64,000 bases of DNA from assembly GCA_963696505.1 (NCBI GenBank), contig CAVOKN010000006.1, positions 124,001-188,000 of the forward strand. The letters are read 5' to 3'. The translations under genes and the position numbers were made by a program. Below the pieces are notes generated by a model. It did no database searches, was not told where the DNA came from, and was given only the letters and a program-made list of their open reading frames with translations. The stretch's first letter is position 1. Every line of letters begins with the position of its first letter. Source of the DNA: CAVOKN01 sp963696505. Its GTDB lineage: Bacteria > Pseudomonadota > Gammaproteobacteria > Burkholderiales > Rhodocyclaceae. Shown here piece after piece: positions 1 to 10,069 of this stretch.

Positions 1-627
1 GACAATGAAGCTCTGCCCCGTGTCGGGCAGCGACTTGAAGCGCTGCATCACGTCCAGCGCCAGCTTGCGCAGCGTGACAATGTCATGGGTGCCGGACGAC
101 AGGGTGACCGTCACCACGGGTACGTCGTCGATGCTCTTGGGCTTGACCAGCGGCGGCATCACCCCCTTGGGGATGGCGTCCATGTGCGACTGCAGCTTGT
201 CGTAGAGCTTGACCAGCGACGGCTCCATCTGCTCGCCGACGTGGAAGCGCACGATGACCAACGACAGGCCGTCCTCTGAGCGCGAGTAAACGTGCTTGAC
301 GCCGGAAAGCTCGGACATCAGCCGCTCGAGCGGCTCGGAAACGAGATTCTTGACCTGCTCGGCGGAAGCGCCGGGGTAGGCGACGATGATGTCAACCATC
401 GGCACCGAAATCTGCGGATCTTCCTCCCTCGGCGTGATGAGCATGCCCAGCAGGCCGACCAGGAAGGAAGCGACCAGCAGCAGCGGCGTCAGCGGCGATT
501 CGATGAAGGCACTCGCCATCCAGCCGGCGAGGCCGTGCTTGCGCGGCGCTTCGTGCGCCGGCGGCGGGGTGCCGGAGGCACCCGCGTGGGTCTGGCTGCC
601 GTCGTTTTGTTGCGTGTTTTCGGCCAT
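1..627 (-). CDS. RND efflux transporter permease (5' part, cut by window edge)
   Basis: Only the first 209 codons are in the window; the gene continues past position 1. After a soluble Pro/Ala-rich leader of about 35 residues comes a first transmembrane segment (LTPLLLVASFLVGLLGM), then the periplasmic start typical of RND pumps (EEDPQISVPMVDI, YPGASAEQVKNLVSEPLE). This matches the large RND superfamily (AcrB/HAE-type) of proton-driven exporters in the inner membrane. The ATG at 627 is preceded by a strong GGAGGAGA ribosome site. It lies 19 bp downstream of the adaptor gene and is surely co-transcribed with it. The substrate cannot be told from this part. Confidence 0.9.
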   Translation of the reverse strand, partial: MAENTQQNDGSQTHAGASGTPPPAHEAPRKHGLAGWMASAFIESPLTPLLLVASFLVGLLGMLITPREEDPQISVPMVDIIVAYPGASAEQVKNLVSEPLERLMSELSGVKHVYSRSEDGLSLVIVRFHVGEQMEPSLVKLYDKLQSHMDAIPKGVMPPLVKPKSIDDVPVVTVTLSSGTHDIVTLRKLALDVMQRFKSLPDTGQSFIV

Positions 628-646
628 CTCTCCTCCTTCGGTAGGC

Positions 647-1930
647 TCAGCTCTGAGGCTGTCTGCCGAAGAGGGAATCGCCGGAGCGCATGTTCGGCGT
701 CGGAGATGTCACGACCTTCTCGCCCTGCCGCAGGCCGGAAAGGATCACCACGCGATCGCCAACGGTCTCGCCGAGCCGGACCACCCGCAGTTCGACGCTG
801 CCGGCCACATTGGCCACGAACACGGAAGGCAGGCTGCCGCGATAGACGATCGCCGAAAGCGGCACGACCGGCGAAGCGAGCACCTCGCCTGGCCCTGGCG
901 GCTCGGCCAGCATGGCCTGTGCATACATGCCCGGCGCAGCAGGCGCATCAGGCGGCAGCGCGAGCTTGACCGTGACCGTCCGCTGGACCTGGCTGGCCGC
1001 CGGGAAAATCTGCGACACCTGCGCCTGAACCGTCACGTTCCCATCGAGGGTCACCGGAACCACTTCCCCGAGCTTGAGCTGACTCACCAGCCGGGTCGGA
1101 ACCTCTATTCGCAGATCGAGCTGGCTCACATCGGCAAGGTCCACCAGCGGTTGGCCCGGCTGAACAACGTCGCCCAGGTTGACGTGCTTGGTCACCACAA
1201 CCGACTTGAACGATGCGATCGCACGACGGTCCCGCATCCGGGCCTCGATCGAATCGATTCGCGACTGCGAGGCAACCATCGCCGCCACCTGGCGCTCGTA
1301 ATCCACGCGAGAGTTGTTGAGCGCCGGATAGCCGCGCTGCGCCTGGGACTGGGTGACCATCGGTTGCCCCGAGCCGCCGAAGGTGCTGTTGGGACCGCCT
1401 GCCAAGCCCGGCAACAAGCCGCCCATGAACTGGTTGGTCAAGTTGTAAAAGGGCACCGTTGACCGCTCGTATGCGTCTTGCGCGGGACCGCCTAACGGCG
1501 AAACCTGCGGCCCGTATAGCTTGTTGTAGAGCTGAACCTGGGCATTCTGCGTCGCCGCCATGTCCCCGGCCAGACCGGCCCAGGCCGAACGGTAGTCCGG
1601 CCAGAGGGCGTCCTCATCGAGCCCGACCACGACCTGGCCCGGCATCACCGTCTCGCCCTCACGCGCCGCGATGTAAGAAACGCGGCCTGGCGACTGTGCG
1701 GTGAGCCGCAGCGAATGGCGTGCCTCCACGTAGCCGGCAAGCTTCGCCCGCGCCGCCATGGCCTGCTGCGCGACGTCGCTCACGCCGACCTGGGGCGCGA
1801 AGCCGATTGCCGGTTGCTGCTGCATCGGCGGCATGCCCGGCTTGCTCGCCGGAGCTCCTGGCTTGAGCATCCAGGCAAACATGCCGCCCACCAGGGCGGC
1901 GACGATGAAGACCAGGGGTTTGGAAAGCAT
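647..1930 (-). CDS. RND efflux periplasmic adaptor (membrane fusion protein)
   Basis: 427 residues. An N-terminal signal or anchor segment (LVFIVAALVGGMFAWML) is followed by a biotinyl-lipoyl-like half (SPGRVSYIAAREGETVMPGQ), a long central insert with Gly/Pro/Asn-rich stretches (about 120-200), the second lipoyl half (VTKHVNLGDVVQPGQPLVDLADV) and a beta-barrel/membrane-proximal region. This is the HlyD/AcrA adaptor layout. It links the pump at 1-627 to an outer-membrane channel; no TolC-like gene is in view. The gly-rich insert between the two lipoyl halves is longer than in AcrA and may replace the usual coiled-coil hairpin. Confidence 0.9.
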   Translation of the reverse strand: MLSKPLVFIVAALVGGMFAWMLKPGAPASKPGMPPMQQQPAIGFAPQVGVSDVAQQAMAARAKLAGYVEARHSLRLTAQSPGRVSYIAAREGETVMPGQVVVGLDEDALWPDYRSAWAGLAGDMAATQNAQVQLYNKLYGPQVSPLGGPAQDAYERSTVPFYNLTNQFMGGLLPGLAGGPNSTFGGSGQPMVTQSQAQRGYPALNNSRVDYERQVAAMVASQSRIDSIEARMRDRRAIASFKSVVVTKHVNLGDVVQPGQPLVDLADVSQLDLRIEVPTRLVSQLKLGEVVPVTLDGNVTVQAQVSQIFPAASQVQRTVTVKLALPPDAPAAPGMYAQAMLAEPPGPGEVLASPVVPLSAIVYRGSLPSVFVANVAGSVELRVVRLGETVGDRVVILSGLRQGEKVVTSPTPNMRSGDSLFGRQPQS

Positions 1931-1984
1931 GATGGGAGCGCCCTCGACGCGGGTTCAGGTGCCTGGTGTGGCCTCAAGTGGCCT

Positions 1985-2389
1985 TCAGGTGCGGGGAACG
2001 GTTCCCATAACGCTGAAGCTCTTGATGAAGGGGCCCGCCATCGCCGGGTTCTTGATCATGGCGCCGTAATCCCCGACCTGGAACTTGAGCTTGCCGGTGG
2101 TGTAGGCCATGCCCAGCGAAACCATGCCGATGCCTTTCCGGCACCACTTCTCCCAGTCGTCGGCGCTGGCACGCAGATCCCAGTTCATGGGCTCGCCCTT
2201 GTAGGCGCCGGCCGAGACGACATACCCGTTCTCGACCTTGATGTATCCGAGCGGTTTGTCTTCGCCCTGGAAGCCGTAGCCGATCGTGGAATTGAACCCG
2301 ATCTTGGCCAGCGCATCGCCGAGATCCTTCTCGTCGTTCCAGGCATTGCCGAAATCCACCATCCAGTCTTCGGAAAACAGTGCCGCCAT
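1985..2389 (-). CDS. SCP2-like sterol-carrier domain protein
   Basis: 134 residues, no signal peptide. The middle and C-terminal part (NWDLRASADDWEKW, GKLKFQVGDYGAMIKN) resembles stand-alone SCP2 domains, which carry hydrophobic ligands in a small alpha/beta pocket. The gene starts at an ATG with GGAGGGAAT upstream. It precedes the adaptor and pump genes (55 bp gap to the adaptor) on the same strand, so a lipid- or solvent-related role of the efflux operon is possible. That link is an inference from position only; the family call rests on general resemblance. Confidence 0.55.
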   Translation of the reverse strand: MAALFSEDWMVDFGNAWNDEKDLGDALAKIGFNSTIGYGFQGEDKPLGYIKVENGYVVSAGAYKGEPMNWDLRASADDWEKWCRKGIGMVSLGMAYTTGKLKFQVGDYGAMIKNPAMAGPFIKSFSVMGTVPRT

Positions 2390-2822
2390 GATTCCCTCCT
2401 GATTGCGTTGAAGTTGAGGCTGGGACTTAAGTCAACTGTTGCAGCAAGCTTGCCGCGCGCAAGCGGCGCGGCCGCGCCCGATCCGTCGCGTCAACAGCCG
2501 GGTCGGCTTGCCATGCGCACGCACGAACGTTGCAGTGAAATCGGAAACTCCCCTTAAGGATCCTGATGTCATAGGATTTATTGTTTTTCATCAGATTCTT
2601 ATCTGCTAAACTTCGGATACAACACCGTGCAACGGTAGTTGCGGATTCTAGCCGATTTTTTCGGCCCGGGAGAGCAGGCGGTCGGGGCGGAACCGTGCTC
2701 AAGCCTCATCCTCCCTGCGTCCGGAATGCTGCGGCGCGCCACGCCGCCCAGTTTCCGCCCGGGGCAGATTCGAGGAACTATGGCACAACTGCCGGCCCAT
2801 TGGAAGAACTTCGGTCAGTGTT
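2390..2822. other. 433-bp gap between the SCP2-like gene and rnr
   Basis: No convincing gene. Positions about 2540-2640 are clearly AT-richer than the surroundings and probably hold the promoter of the minus-strand SCP2/efflux operon, but no good -35/-10 pair stands out. A 91-residue frame on the minus strand (2427-2702) has no family resemblance and crosses the AT-rich promoter-like part, so I do not call it. Confidence 0.5.
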
Positions 2823-5048
2823 TCAGCCGCCTTTGCGCGAGCCGCGCCGCCCCTGCTCACGACCACTGCTGCCGGCGAGCCGGAAGTCGATCTTGCTGGT
2901 TTCGAGATCCACACGCACCAGTTGCACACGTACCCGATCGGCAAGCCGGAAGCGGGCTCCGGTGCGCTCGCCGATGAGCTGATGGGCCGCCTCTTCATAG
3001 TGGAAATAGTCGGAGCCGAGCTCCGATATATGGACCAGGCCTTCGACGAACACGTCGTCCAGGGCAACGAAAATGCCGAAGGGCACGACCGCCGACACGC
3101 TGCCGGCGAACTCCTCTCCGATGCGGTCCTGCATGTAGTAGCACTTGAGCCAGGACTCGACGTCGCGGGTCGCTTCGTCGGCGCGCCGCTCGGTCATCGA
3201 GCAGTGCAGGCCGATGGCGCTCCAGTCGCCCAGTTGGTAGCTGTCGCCCGCCAATGCCGCCTTGATCGCCCGATGAACCAGCAGATCCGGGTAGCGGCGT
3301 ATGGGCGAGGTGAAGTGGGTGTAGGACTCGTAGGCAAGGCCGAAATGGCCGACGTTGTCCGGGCTGTAGACCGCCTGCTGCAACGAACGCAACATCACCG
3401 TCTGCAGAAGCTGTTTGTCGGGGCGCCCGGCCAGCTTTGCCAGCAGCTTGGCATAGTCCGAGGCGTGGGGCTCGTCGCCCCCGTCCAGCCCGAAACCGAA
3501 CTCTTTGAGGAACTCCCTCAGCTTGGCCAGCTTCTCCGGCTTGGGCCCCTCATGGATCCGGAACAGCGCCGGGTGGTCATGCGCGCGCAGGAAGTCGGAA
3601 GCGCAGACGTTGGCCGCCAGCATGCACTCCTCGATGATGCGATGCGCGTCGTTGCGCTCATAGGGAACGATACGGGCGATCTTGCCCTGGTCGTCGAAGA
3701 TCATCTGCGTCTCGACCGTTTCGAAGTCGATCGCACCGCGCTTGGCGCGGGCCTTGGCCAGCAAACGGTAGAGCGCGTCCAGGCTTTCGAGCTGCGGCAG
3801 CAGCGGCGCCAGCCGGCTGCGGGCCGCGGAATCCGGCTCGTACAGGGCGGCCGCCACTTCGGTATAGGTCAGGCGCGCGCGCGAGTGCATTAGCCCAGGG
3901 TAGAAGCGGTAGCGCTTGATCTCGCCATTGGCGGCGACCGCCATCTCGCACAGCATGACCAGGCGGTCCACGTCCGGATTGAGGGAGCACAAGCCGTTCG
4001 ACAGCTTCTCCGGCAGCATCGGAATCACGCGGCGCGGGAAGTAGACCGAGTTGCCGCGCTCCATGGCGTCCCGGTCCAGCCCTGCGCCCGCCTTGACGTA
4101 GTGGCTGACGTCGGCGATGGCCACCACGAGCCGGAATTCCCTACCCTGACGGTCGCAGTAGACGGCGTCATCGAAATCCTTGGCCGTCTCGCCGTCGATG
4201 GTCACCAGCGGGAGATCTCGGACGTCCTCGCGTCCCTTCGCATCGCTCTTGCGCACCTCTGCCGGAAGGCGGCGGGCGGCGGCAGCCGCATCCTTCGAGA
4301 ACTCGAATGGCAGTTCGTGCTTGCGCAGCGCGATCTCTATCTCCATCCCCGGGTCGGCGTAGTTGCCCAGAACCTCGGTCACCTTGCCGATGGGCTGGGC
4401 ATGCTTGCTCGGCTGCTGGATGATTTCCACCACCACCACCTGCCCCGCCTTGGGCCGCGGCTTGGTTCCCGGAGCGATCAGGATGTCCTGGTTGATACGC
4501 TTGTTCTCGGCGACGACGAACAGCACGCCGTGCTCGTCGAACACTCGCCCCACCACGCTGACATTGGTGTGCTCCAGCACCTCGACGATCTTGCCCTCGC
4601 GCCGCCCGCGACGATCCATGCCGATGGCACGCCCCAGAACGCGATCGCCGTGCAATGCCTTCTGCATTTCATGGGGACTGAGGAACAGGTCGGGGCTGCG
4701 GTCGTCGGGGACCAGAAAGCCGTATCCGTCGGGATGCCCATCCACGCGCCCGCGGATCAGGTCGGCCTTGTCGGGAATCAGATAGTCGCCGGCGCGGTTG
4801 CGCATCAACTGACCGTCGCGCTGCATCGCCCCGAGCCGCCGCTCGAAGGACTCTGACTCTTCGGAGAGAATGTCGAGCAGCTTCGCGAGCCGCTCGAAGC
4901 TCACCGGAATGCCCTGCCCGGCGAGCGTATCGAGGACATATTCCCGGCTCGGCAGCGGCGCCGGATATTTGGCGCATTCCCGCTCGTAGAACGGGTCCGC
5001 GCGGCGCACTTTGCTCACGCGCTCACGCGGCGGCTCTTGGTTTGACAT
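2823..5048 (-). CDS. rnr: Ribonuclease R
   Basis: 741 residues. RNase R is a processive 3'-5' exoribonuclease of the RNB family that degrades structured RNA and works in rRNA/tmRNA quality control. Visible in order: an N-terminal winged-helix region (about 20-95), cold-shock/OB domains (about 95-240), the RNB catalytic domain with the metal-binding DFDD motif at 291-294, the FTSPIRRYPDLLVHR segment, an S1 domain near 650-725 and a short basic tail. All expected active-site acids are present. The ATG at 5048 has AGGAA about 8 nt upstream. The start codon overlaps the -35 element of the divergent tRNA-Leu promoter. Confidence 0.97.
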   Translation of the reverse strand: MSNQEPPRERVSKVRRADPFYERECAKYPAPLPSREYVLDTLAGQGIPVSFERLAKLLDILSEESESFERRLGAMQRDGQLMRNRAGDYLIPDKADLIRGRVDGHPDGYGFLVPDDRSPDLFLSPHEMQKALHGDRVLGRAIGMDRRGRREGKIVEVLEHTNVSVVGRVFDEHGVLFVVAENKRINQDILIAPGTKPRPKAGQVVVVEIIQQPSKHAQPIGKVTEVLGNYADPGMEIEIALRKHELPFEFSKDAAAAARRLPAEVRKSDAKGREDVRDLPLVTIDGETAKDFDDAVYCDRQGREFRLVVAIADVSHYVKAGAGLDRDAMERGNSVYFPRRVIPMLPEKLSNGLCSLNPDVDRLVMLCEMAVAANGEIKRYRFYPGLMHSRARLTYTEVAAALYEPDSAARSRLAPLLPQLESLDALYRLLAKARAKRGAIDFETVETQMIFDDQGKIARIVPYERNDAHRIIEECMLAANVCASDFLRAHDHPALFRIHEGPKPEKLAKLREFLKEFGFGLDGGDEPHASDYAKLLAKLAGRPDKQLLQTVMLRSLQQAVYSPDNVGHFGLAYESYTHFTSPIRRYPDLLVHRAIKAALAGDSYQLGDWSAIGLHCSMTERRADEATRDVESWLKCYYMQDRIGEEFAGSVSAVVPFGIFVALDDVFVEGLVHISELGSDYFHYEEAAHQLIGERTGARFRLADRVRVQLVRVDLETSKIDFRLAGSSGREQGRRGSRKGG

Positions 5049-5069
5049 TCGTCAAGGTTCCTATAGAAT
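5042..5069 (+). promoter_or_regulatory. sigma70 promoter of tRNA-Leu
   Basis: A consensus -35 TTGACA (5042-5047) and -10 TAGAAT (5064-5069) are separated by 16 bp, just upstream of the tRNA 5' end at 5081. The -35 covers the rnr start codon (complement of 5046-5048), so the two divergent genes share these bases. Confidence 0.75.
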
Positions 5070-5080
5070 GCCGCCCTCTT

Positions 5081-5167
5081 GCCCAGGTGGCGGAATTGGT
5101 AGACGCACTAGGTTCAGGTCCTAGCGGTGGCAACACTGTGGAGGTTCGAGTCCTCTCCTGGGCACCA
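5081..5167 (+). tRNA. tRNA-Leu (anticodon CAG)
   Basis: 87 nt including an encoded CCA end. The acceptor stem GCCCAGG pairs with CCTGGGC; the anticodon stem CTAGG/CCTAG encloses the loop TTCAGGT, giving anticodon CAG. A long variable arm (GGTGGCAACACTGTG) confirms a class II leucine tRNA, and the T arm GAGGTTCGAGTCCTC is intact. It has its own promoter upstream and a terminator directly downstream. Confidence 0.97.
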
Positions 5168-5181
5168 CAAAGCAAAGCAAG

Positions 5182-5204
5182 AGGCGGCCAAACGGCCGCC
5201 TTTG
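5182..5204 (+). terminator. Rho-independent terminator after tRNA-Leu
   Basis: AGGCGGCC pairs with GGCCGCCT across a 4-nt AAAC loop and is followed by TTTGT. It sits 15 nt after the tRNA CCA end. The opposite strand may also use it for the convergent purA transcript. Confidence 0.8.
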
Positions 5205-5228
5205 TCATTTCTGGCGCGCCGTTGCCGC

Positions 5229-6521
<1,293 letters not shown>

Positions 6522-6526
6522 GTTCT

Positions 6527-7684
6527 TCACTCTCCCTGAAGCGCAACGACCTGCCAGCGGCCGTCGCGCAAAATCAACTGCCGGTCGCAGCCGGCCTCGC
6601 GCCATGTGCCGTCGTGCCCGGGCAGCGCCTGCTTGACGATCTCGCCACGGCAGCGCAGTGCGGCAATCTGCGCCTTCAATTCGGAATCGTCGGACACCGG
6701 GGCCAGGACGGCGCTGGCCGGTTCGACGTCAGCCGCGATGCCGGCGATGTCCCGCAGATCCATGCTGAATCCGGTGGCGGGCCGGCCGCGGCCGAAGGAC
6801 TTGCCCACCTTGTCGTAGCGCCCGCCGAGCGCGATGGCGCCGGGATGACGATCGCAATAGGCGGCGAACACCACGCCGCTGTGATAGTGGTAGCCGCGCA
6901 GGTCCGCCAGATCGAAGCTCACCGGCAGATCCGCCAGCCGCTCCGCCAGAGCGCGCAGATCCGCCAGCGCGGCCTCGATCTCGGGCGTGCGGGGAAGCAG
7001 CCGGCGCGCGCGATCGAGCACCGCGGCATCGCCATAGCATTCCGGAAGGGCGCGCAGACCGGAGCGCAAAGGCTCCGGCAGCGCGGCCGTCAGCTCGGTC
7101 AGCGTCGGCAGGTCCTTGGCCTGGAGCACGGAGAAAAGCTCCTCCTCCAGATCCGTATCGAGCCCGGCCGTGAAAGTCAGTGCCCTGAACACGCCTATGT
7201 GGCCGAGGTCCAGGCGGCTCGCCGCCACCCCGGCCAGGGCCAGGCTCTCGGCCAGCAGGCGCACCACCTCCACGTCGGCCTCCAGCCCGGCGTGGCCGTA
7301 GATCTCGGCACCGATCTGCAGCGGCTCCCGCGTCGCGGTGGCCGTTCCGGGAAGGGTGTGCACGACACTGCCGCAGTAGCACAGACGCGTCACGCCGCTG
7401 CGGTTCAACAGGTGAGCGTCGATGCGTGCCACCTGAGGTGTGATGTCTGCCCGCAGCCCCATGCTCTGTCCGGAGAGCTGGTCCACCAGCTTGAAGGTGC
7501 GCAGGTCCAGGTCGCGGCCGGTTCCGGTGAGCAGCGAATCGAGGTATTCCACCAGCGGCGGCATGACCAGCTCGTAGCCATGGAGCATGAAGGCATCGAG
7601 CAGGCGCCGCCGCAGCGACTCCACCTGCCGCGCCTGCTGCGGCAGGATGTCCTCGATCGCTTCAGGCAGCAGCCAGCGGCGCAT
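6527..7684 (-). CDS. hisZ: ATP phosphoribosyltransferase regulatory subunit
   Basis: 385 residues. HisZ is a catalytically dead histidyl-tRNA synthetase paralogue that binds short-form HisG and confers histidine feedback control on the first step of histidine synthesis. The class II synthetase-like N-terminus is clear (LPEAIEDILPQQA, MRADIT-type motif as GLRADITPQVARI, YCGSVVHT), and the anticodon-binding domain of true HisRS is missing. True hisS is at 14761-16056, which supports this assignment. HisG is not in the window. It follows the DUF2065 gene by 2 bp. Confidence 0.94.
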   Translation of the reverse strand: MRRWLLPEAIEDILPQQARQVESLRRRLLDAFMLHGYELVMPPLVEYLDSLLTGTGRDLDLRTFKLVDQLSGQSMGLRADITPQVARIDAHLLNRSGVTRLCYCGSVVHTLPGTATATREPLQIGAEIYGHAGLEADVEVVRLLAESLALAGVAASRLDLGHIGVFRALTFTAGLDTDLEEELFSVLQAKDLPTLTELTAALPEPLRSGLRALPECYGDAAVLDRARRLLPRTPEIEAALADLRALAERLADLPVSFDLADLRGYHYHSGVVFAAYCDRHPGAIALGGRYDKVGKSFGRGRPATGFSMDLRDIAGIAADVEPASAVLAPVSDDSELKAQIAALRCRGEIVKQALPGHDGTWREAGCDRQLILRDGRWQVVALQGE

Positions 7685-7686
7685 CG

Positions 7687-7875
7687 CTAGTTATGGAAAA
7701 CGAACAGCAGGCCGAGACCGATCAGCATCGAACTGAGGCCGATGAAGCGGATCTGGCCGTCGGCCAGTTCGGTGGCACGGCGGAAGGTCTCACGCCACAT
7801 GGCCGGAGCCACGAAGGGCAGGATTCCCTCGATCACGAGCATCAGGGCAAAACCCACCAGCAGTGTGCTGGTCAC
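7687..7875 (-). CDS. DUF2065 small inner-membrane protein
   Basis: 62 residues with two predicted transmembrane helices (LLVGFALMLVIEGILPFV and FIGLSSMLIGLGLLFVF) joined by a short charged loop. This matches the DUF2065 (YjeT) family, which regularly sits between hflC and hisZ/purA. Its function is unknown; the conserved position next to HflKC suggests a role in membrane-protein quality control, but that is inference. It is packed between hflC (7 bp) and hisZ (2 bp), clearly one operon. Confidence 0.88.
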   Translation of the reverse strand: MTSTLLVGFALMLVIEGILPFVAPAMWRETFRRATELADGQIRFIGLSSMLIGLGLLFVFHN

Positions 7876-7882
7876 CGACGGC

Positions 7883-8776
7883 TCACTTGCCGGCCGACTT
7901 GCCGCCCGGACCCGCGTTCTTCAGGTAACGAAAGAAGTCGGAACTGGGATCGACCACCAGCACGTCGCTCTTGCTGCGGAAGCTCTGCCGATAGGCTTCC
8001 AGGCTGCGATAAAAGCCGTAGAACTCGGGACTCTGGCCGAAGGCCTGGGCATAGATCGCCGCCGACTTGGCGTCGCCCTCGCCCTTGACCTGCTGGGCCT
8101 CGCGATAGGCCTCGGCGACGATGATCTCGCGCTGCTTGTCGGCATCGGCGCGGATCTTCTCGGCCTCCGCGGCGCCTTGCGAACGCAGTTCGTTGGCCAC
8201 CCGCTTGCGCTCCGCTTCCATTCGTCGGTAGACCGACTCCGACACCTCGGTCGGCAGATCGACCCGCTTCAGGCGCACATCGACGATCTGCACGCCGATC
8301 TTGCGCGCGTCCTGGTCGGCCTTGACGAGTATGTCCTGCATGATCTTTTCGCGCTCGCCGGAGACCACCTCATGCACCGTACGCTTGCCGAACTCCTCTC
8401 GCAGGCCGGCATTGACGGTCTGCTCGAGGCGGGTGCGCGCGCGGGCCTCGTCGCCGCCGACCGAGATGTAATACTGCTCGGCGTCGATGATGCGCCATTT
8501 GACGAACAGGTCGACCAGGACGTTCTTCTTCTCGGAAGTGATGAAGCGCTCCGGATCCGGCGTATCGAAATACAGAATGCGCTTGTCGAAGAAGCGCACG
8601 TCCTGGATCAACGGCCACTTGAAGTTCAGTCCCGGCTTGTCGATCACCTGCTTGATCTCGCCGAACTGGCGCACGATGGCGAACTGGCGCTGGTCGACGG
8701 TAAACATCAACATGGAAACCACGATCAGCACCGCGATCAGGGCGCCGGCGAGGATGGGAAGTCTGTCGCGCATCAT
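7883..8776 (-). CDS. hflC: HflC, modulator of FtsH protease
   Basis: 297 residues. One N-terminal membrane anchor (LAGALIAVLIVVSMLMF) is followed by an SPFH/prohibitin domain facing the periplasm and a helical C-terminal part (AYREAQQVKGEGDAKSAAIY). HflC forms the large HflKC cage that encloses FtsH and modulates its proteolysis. The start ATGATG overlaps the hflK stop by several bases, giving translational coupling and the expected equal stoichiometry. Confidence 0.95.
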   Translation of the reverse strand: MMRDRLPILAGALIAVLIVVSMLMFTVDQRQFAIVRQFGEIKQVIDKPGLNFKWPLIQDVRFFDKRILYFDTPDPERFITSEKKNVLVDLFVKWRIIDAEQYYISVGGDEARARTRLEQTVNAGLREEFGKRTVHEVVSGEREKIMQDILVKADQDARKIGVQIVDVRLKRVDLPTEVSESVYRRMEAERKRVANELRSQGAAEAEKIRADADKQREIIVAEAYREAQQVKGEGDAKSAAIYAQAFGQSPEFYGFYRSLEAYRQSFRSKSDVLVVDPSSDFFRYLKNAGPGGKSAGK

Positions 8777-10005
8777 CGCTCTCCCCGCTCGCGCGAACGC
8801 AGGCCTGAATCCCGCGAACGATTGTCGGCCGCGGGCGGCGTCTCCGGCCGCGGCGCTGTGCCCGCCGGGACTTCGGCCGGCGCCTGACGCAGCGCCGCCT
8901 CCGCCGCTGAACCGTTGCTTCCGGCCGCCTGCATCAGCTTGTCCAGAGGCAGGAGCAGCAGGTTGCCGTTCGCCCGCGTATCCACCATCACCTTGCTCAC
9001 GCTGGACATCACCTGCTGCATCGAATCGAGGTACATCCGGTTGCGGGTAACGTCGGGCGCCTTGTTGTATTCGAGAAGGATCTGCTTGAAGCGCGAGGCA
9101 TCGCCCTCGGCGGTGGCAATCACGCGCTGGCGGTAGCCTTCGGCCTCCTGCAGCAGCCGCGAGGCGGTGCCGCGGGCGCGGGGAATCACATCGTTGGCAT
9201 AGGCCTGGCCTTCGTTCTTCTGCCGCTCCCGGTCCTGCCCGGACTTGACCGCGTCGTCGAAAGCGGCCTGCACCTGCTCCGGCGGCTGGGCGTTCTGCAT
9301 CGTGACCTTGCTGATCTGGATGCCTGTGGAATAGCGATCGAGGATGTCCTGCATCAGATTCGAAGCCAGTGCCGCCACCTGCTCGCGACCTTCGTAAAGT
9401 ACGAAGTCCATCTTGCTCTTGCCGACGATCTCGCGGATCGCGGTTTCCGCCGCCTGGATCACCGTATCCTCCGGGTTGCGGTTGTTGAACAGGTAATCCT
9501 GCGGATCCTTGAGGATGTACTGCACCGCGAACTGGATGTTGATGATGTTCTCGTCATCGGTGAGCATGAGTGCCTCTTTCAGCACCTTGTTCTTCTCCGA
9601 TCCTCGATAGCCGACTTCCACGGTGCGCACACCGGTGAGGTTCACCAGCTCGTGGCTCTGGATCGGAAACGGCAGCCGCCATTGAAGGCCGGGATCGGTG
9701 GTCGCGTGGTACTTGCCGAACTGAAGCACCACCCCGCGCTGGCTCGCGTCCACCACGTAGAACCCGCTCGCCAGCCAGACCGCCAGCACCAGTATGACCA
9801 GCGCACCCATGCCGCCGCCGAACTGGCGCATGCTGAACGGCATCCGCGGACCGCGTTCGCCGCCGCTGTCGCCCCCGCCGCCGCTCCGGCCGCCGAACAG
9901 GCCCGACAATCGCCGGTTGAAATCGCGCCACAGCTCCTCTAGGTCCGGCGGACCCTGATTCCCGCCCCGGTTGCCCCTGCCCCACTGCGGGTCGTTCAGC
10001 GACAT
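8773..10005 (-). CDS. hflK: HflK, modulator of FtsH protease
   Basis: 410 residues from the ATG at 10005, which gives the usual betaproteobacterial N-terminus (MSLNDPQWG). An upstream ATG at 10038 would add 11 residues; neither has a clear ribosome site. The Gly/Arg-rich cytoplasmic N-terminus is followed by a membrane helix (MGALVILVLAVWLASGF), an SPFH domain and a long helical region. The C-terminus (about the last 20 residues) is Arg/Glu/Ser-rich and low in complexity. The partner HflC overlaps its stop codon. Confidence 0.94.
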   Translation of the reverse strand: MSLNDPQWGRGNRGGNQGPPDLEELWRDFNRRLSGLFGGRSGGGGDSGGERGPRMPFSMRQFGGGMGALVILVLAVWLASGFYVVDASQRGVVLQFGKYHATTDPGLQWRLPFPIQSHELVNLTGVRTVEVGYRGSEKNKVLKEALMLTDDENIINIQFAVQYILKDPQDYLFNNRNPEDTVIQAAETAIREIVGKSKMDFVLYEGREQVAALASNLMQDILDRYSTGIQISKVTMQNAQPPEQVQAAFDDAVKSGQDRERQKNEGQAYANDVIPRARGTASRLLQEAEGYRQRVIATAEGDASRFKQILLEYNKAPDVTRNRMYLDSMQQVMSSVSKVMVDTRANGNLLLLPLDKLMQAAGSNGSAAEAALRQAPAEVPAGTAPRPETPPAADNRSRDSGLRSRERGER

Positions 10006-10069
10006 GCGAATGCCGGCCAATGCCTTCTTTAGAAACATGGAATGAATTCTGGGTGATTACTTCAAGGGA

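Noticed and set aside
2427..2702. 91-residue minus-strand frame upstream of the SCP2-like gene
   Set aside because: No family, no ribosome site, and it covers the AT-rich promoter-like segment.
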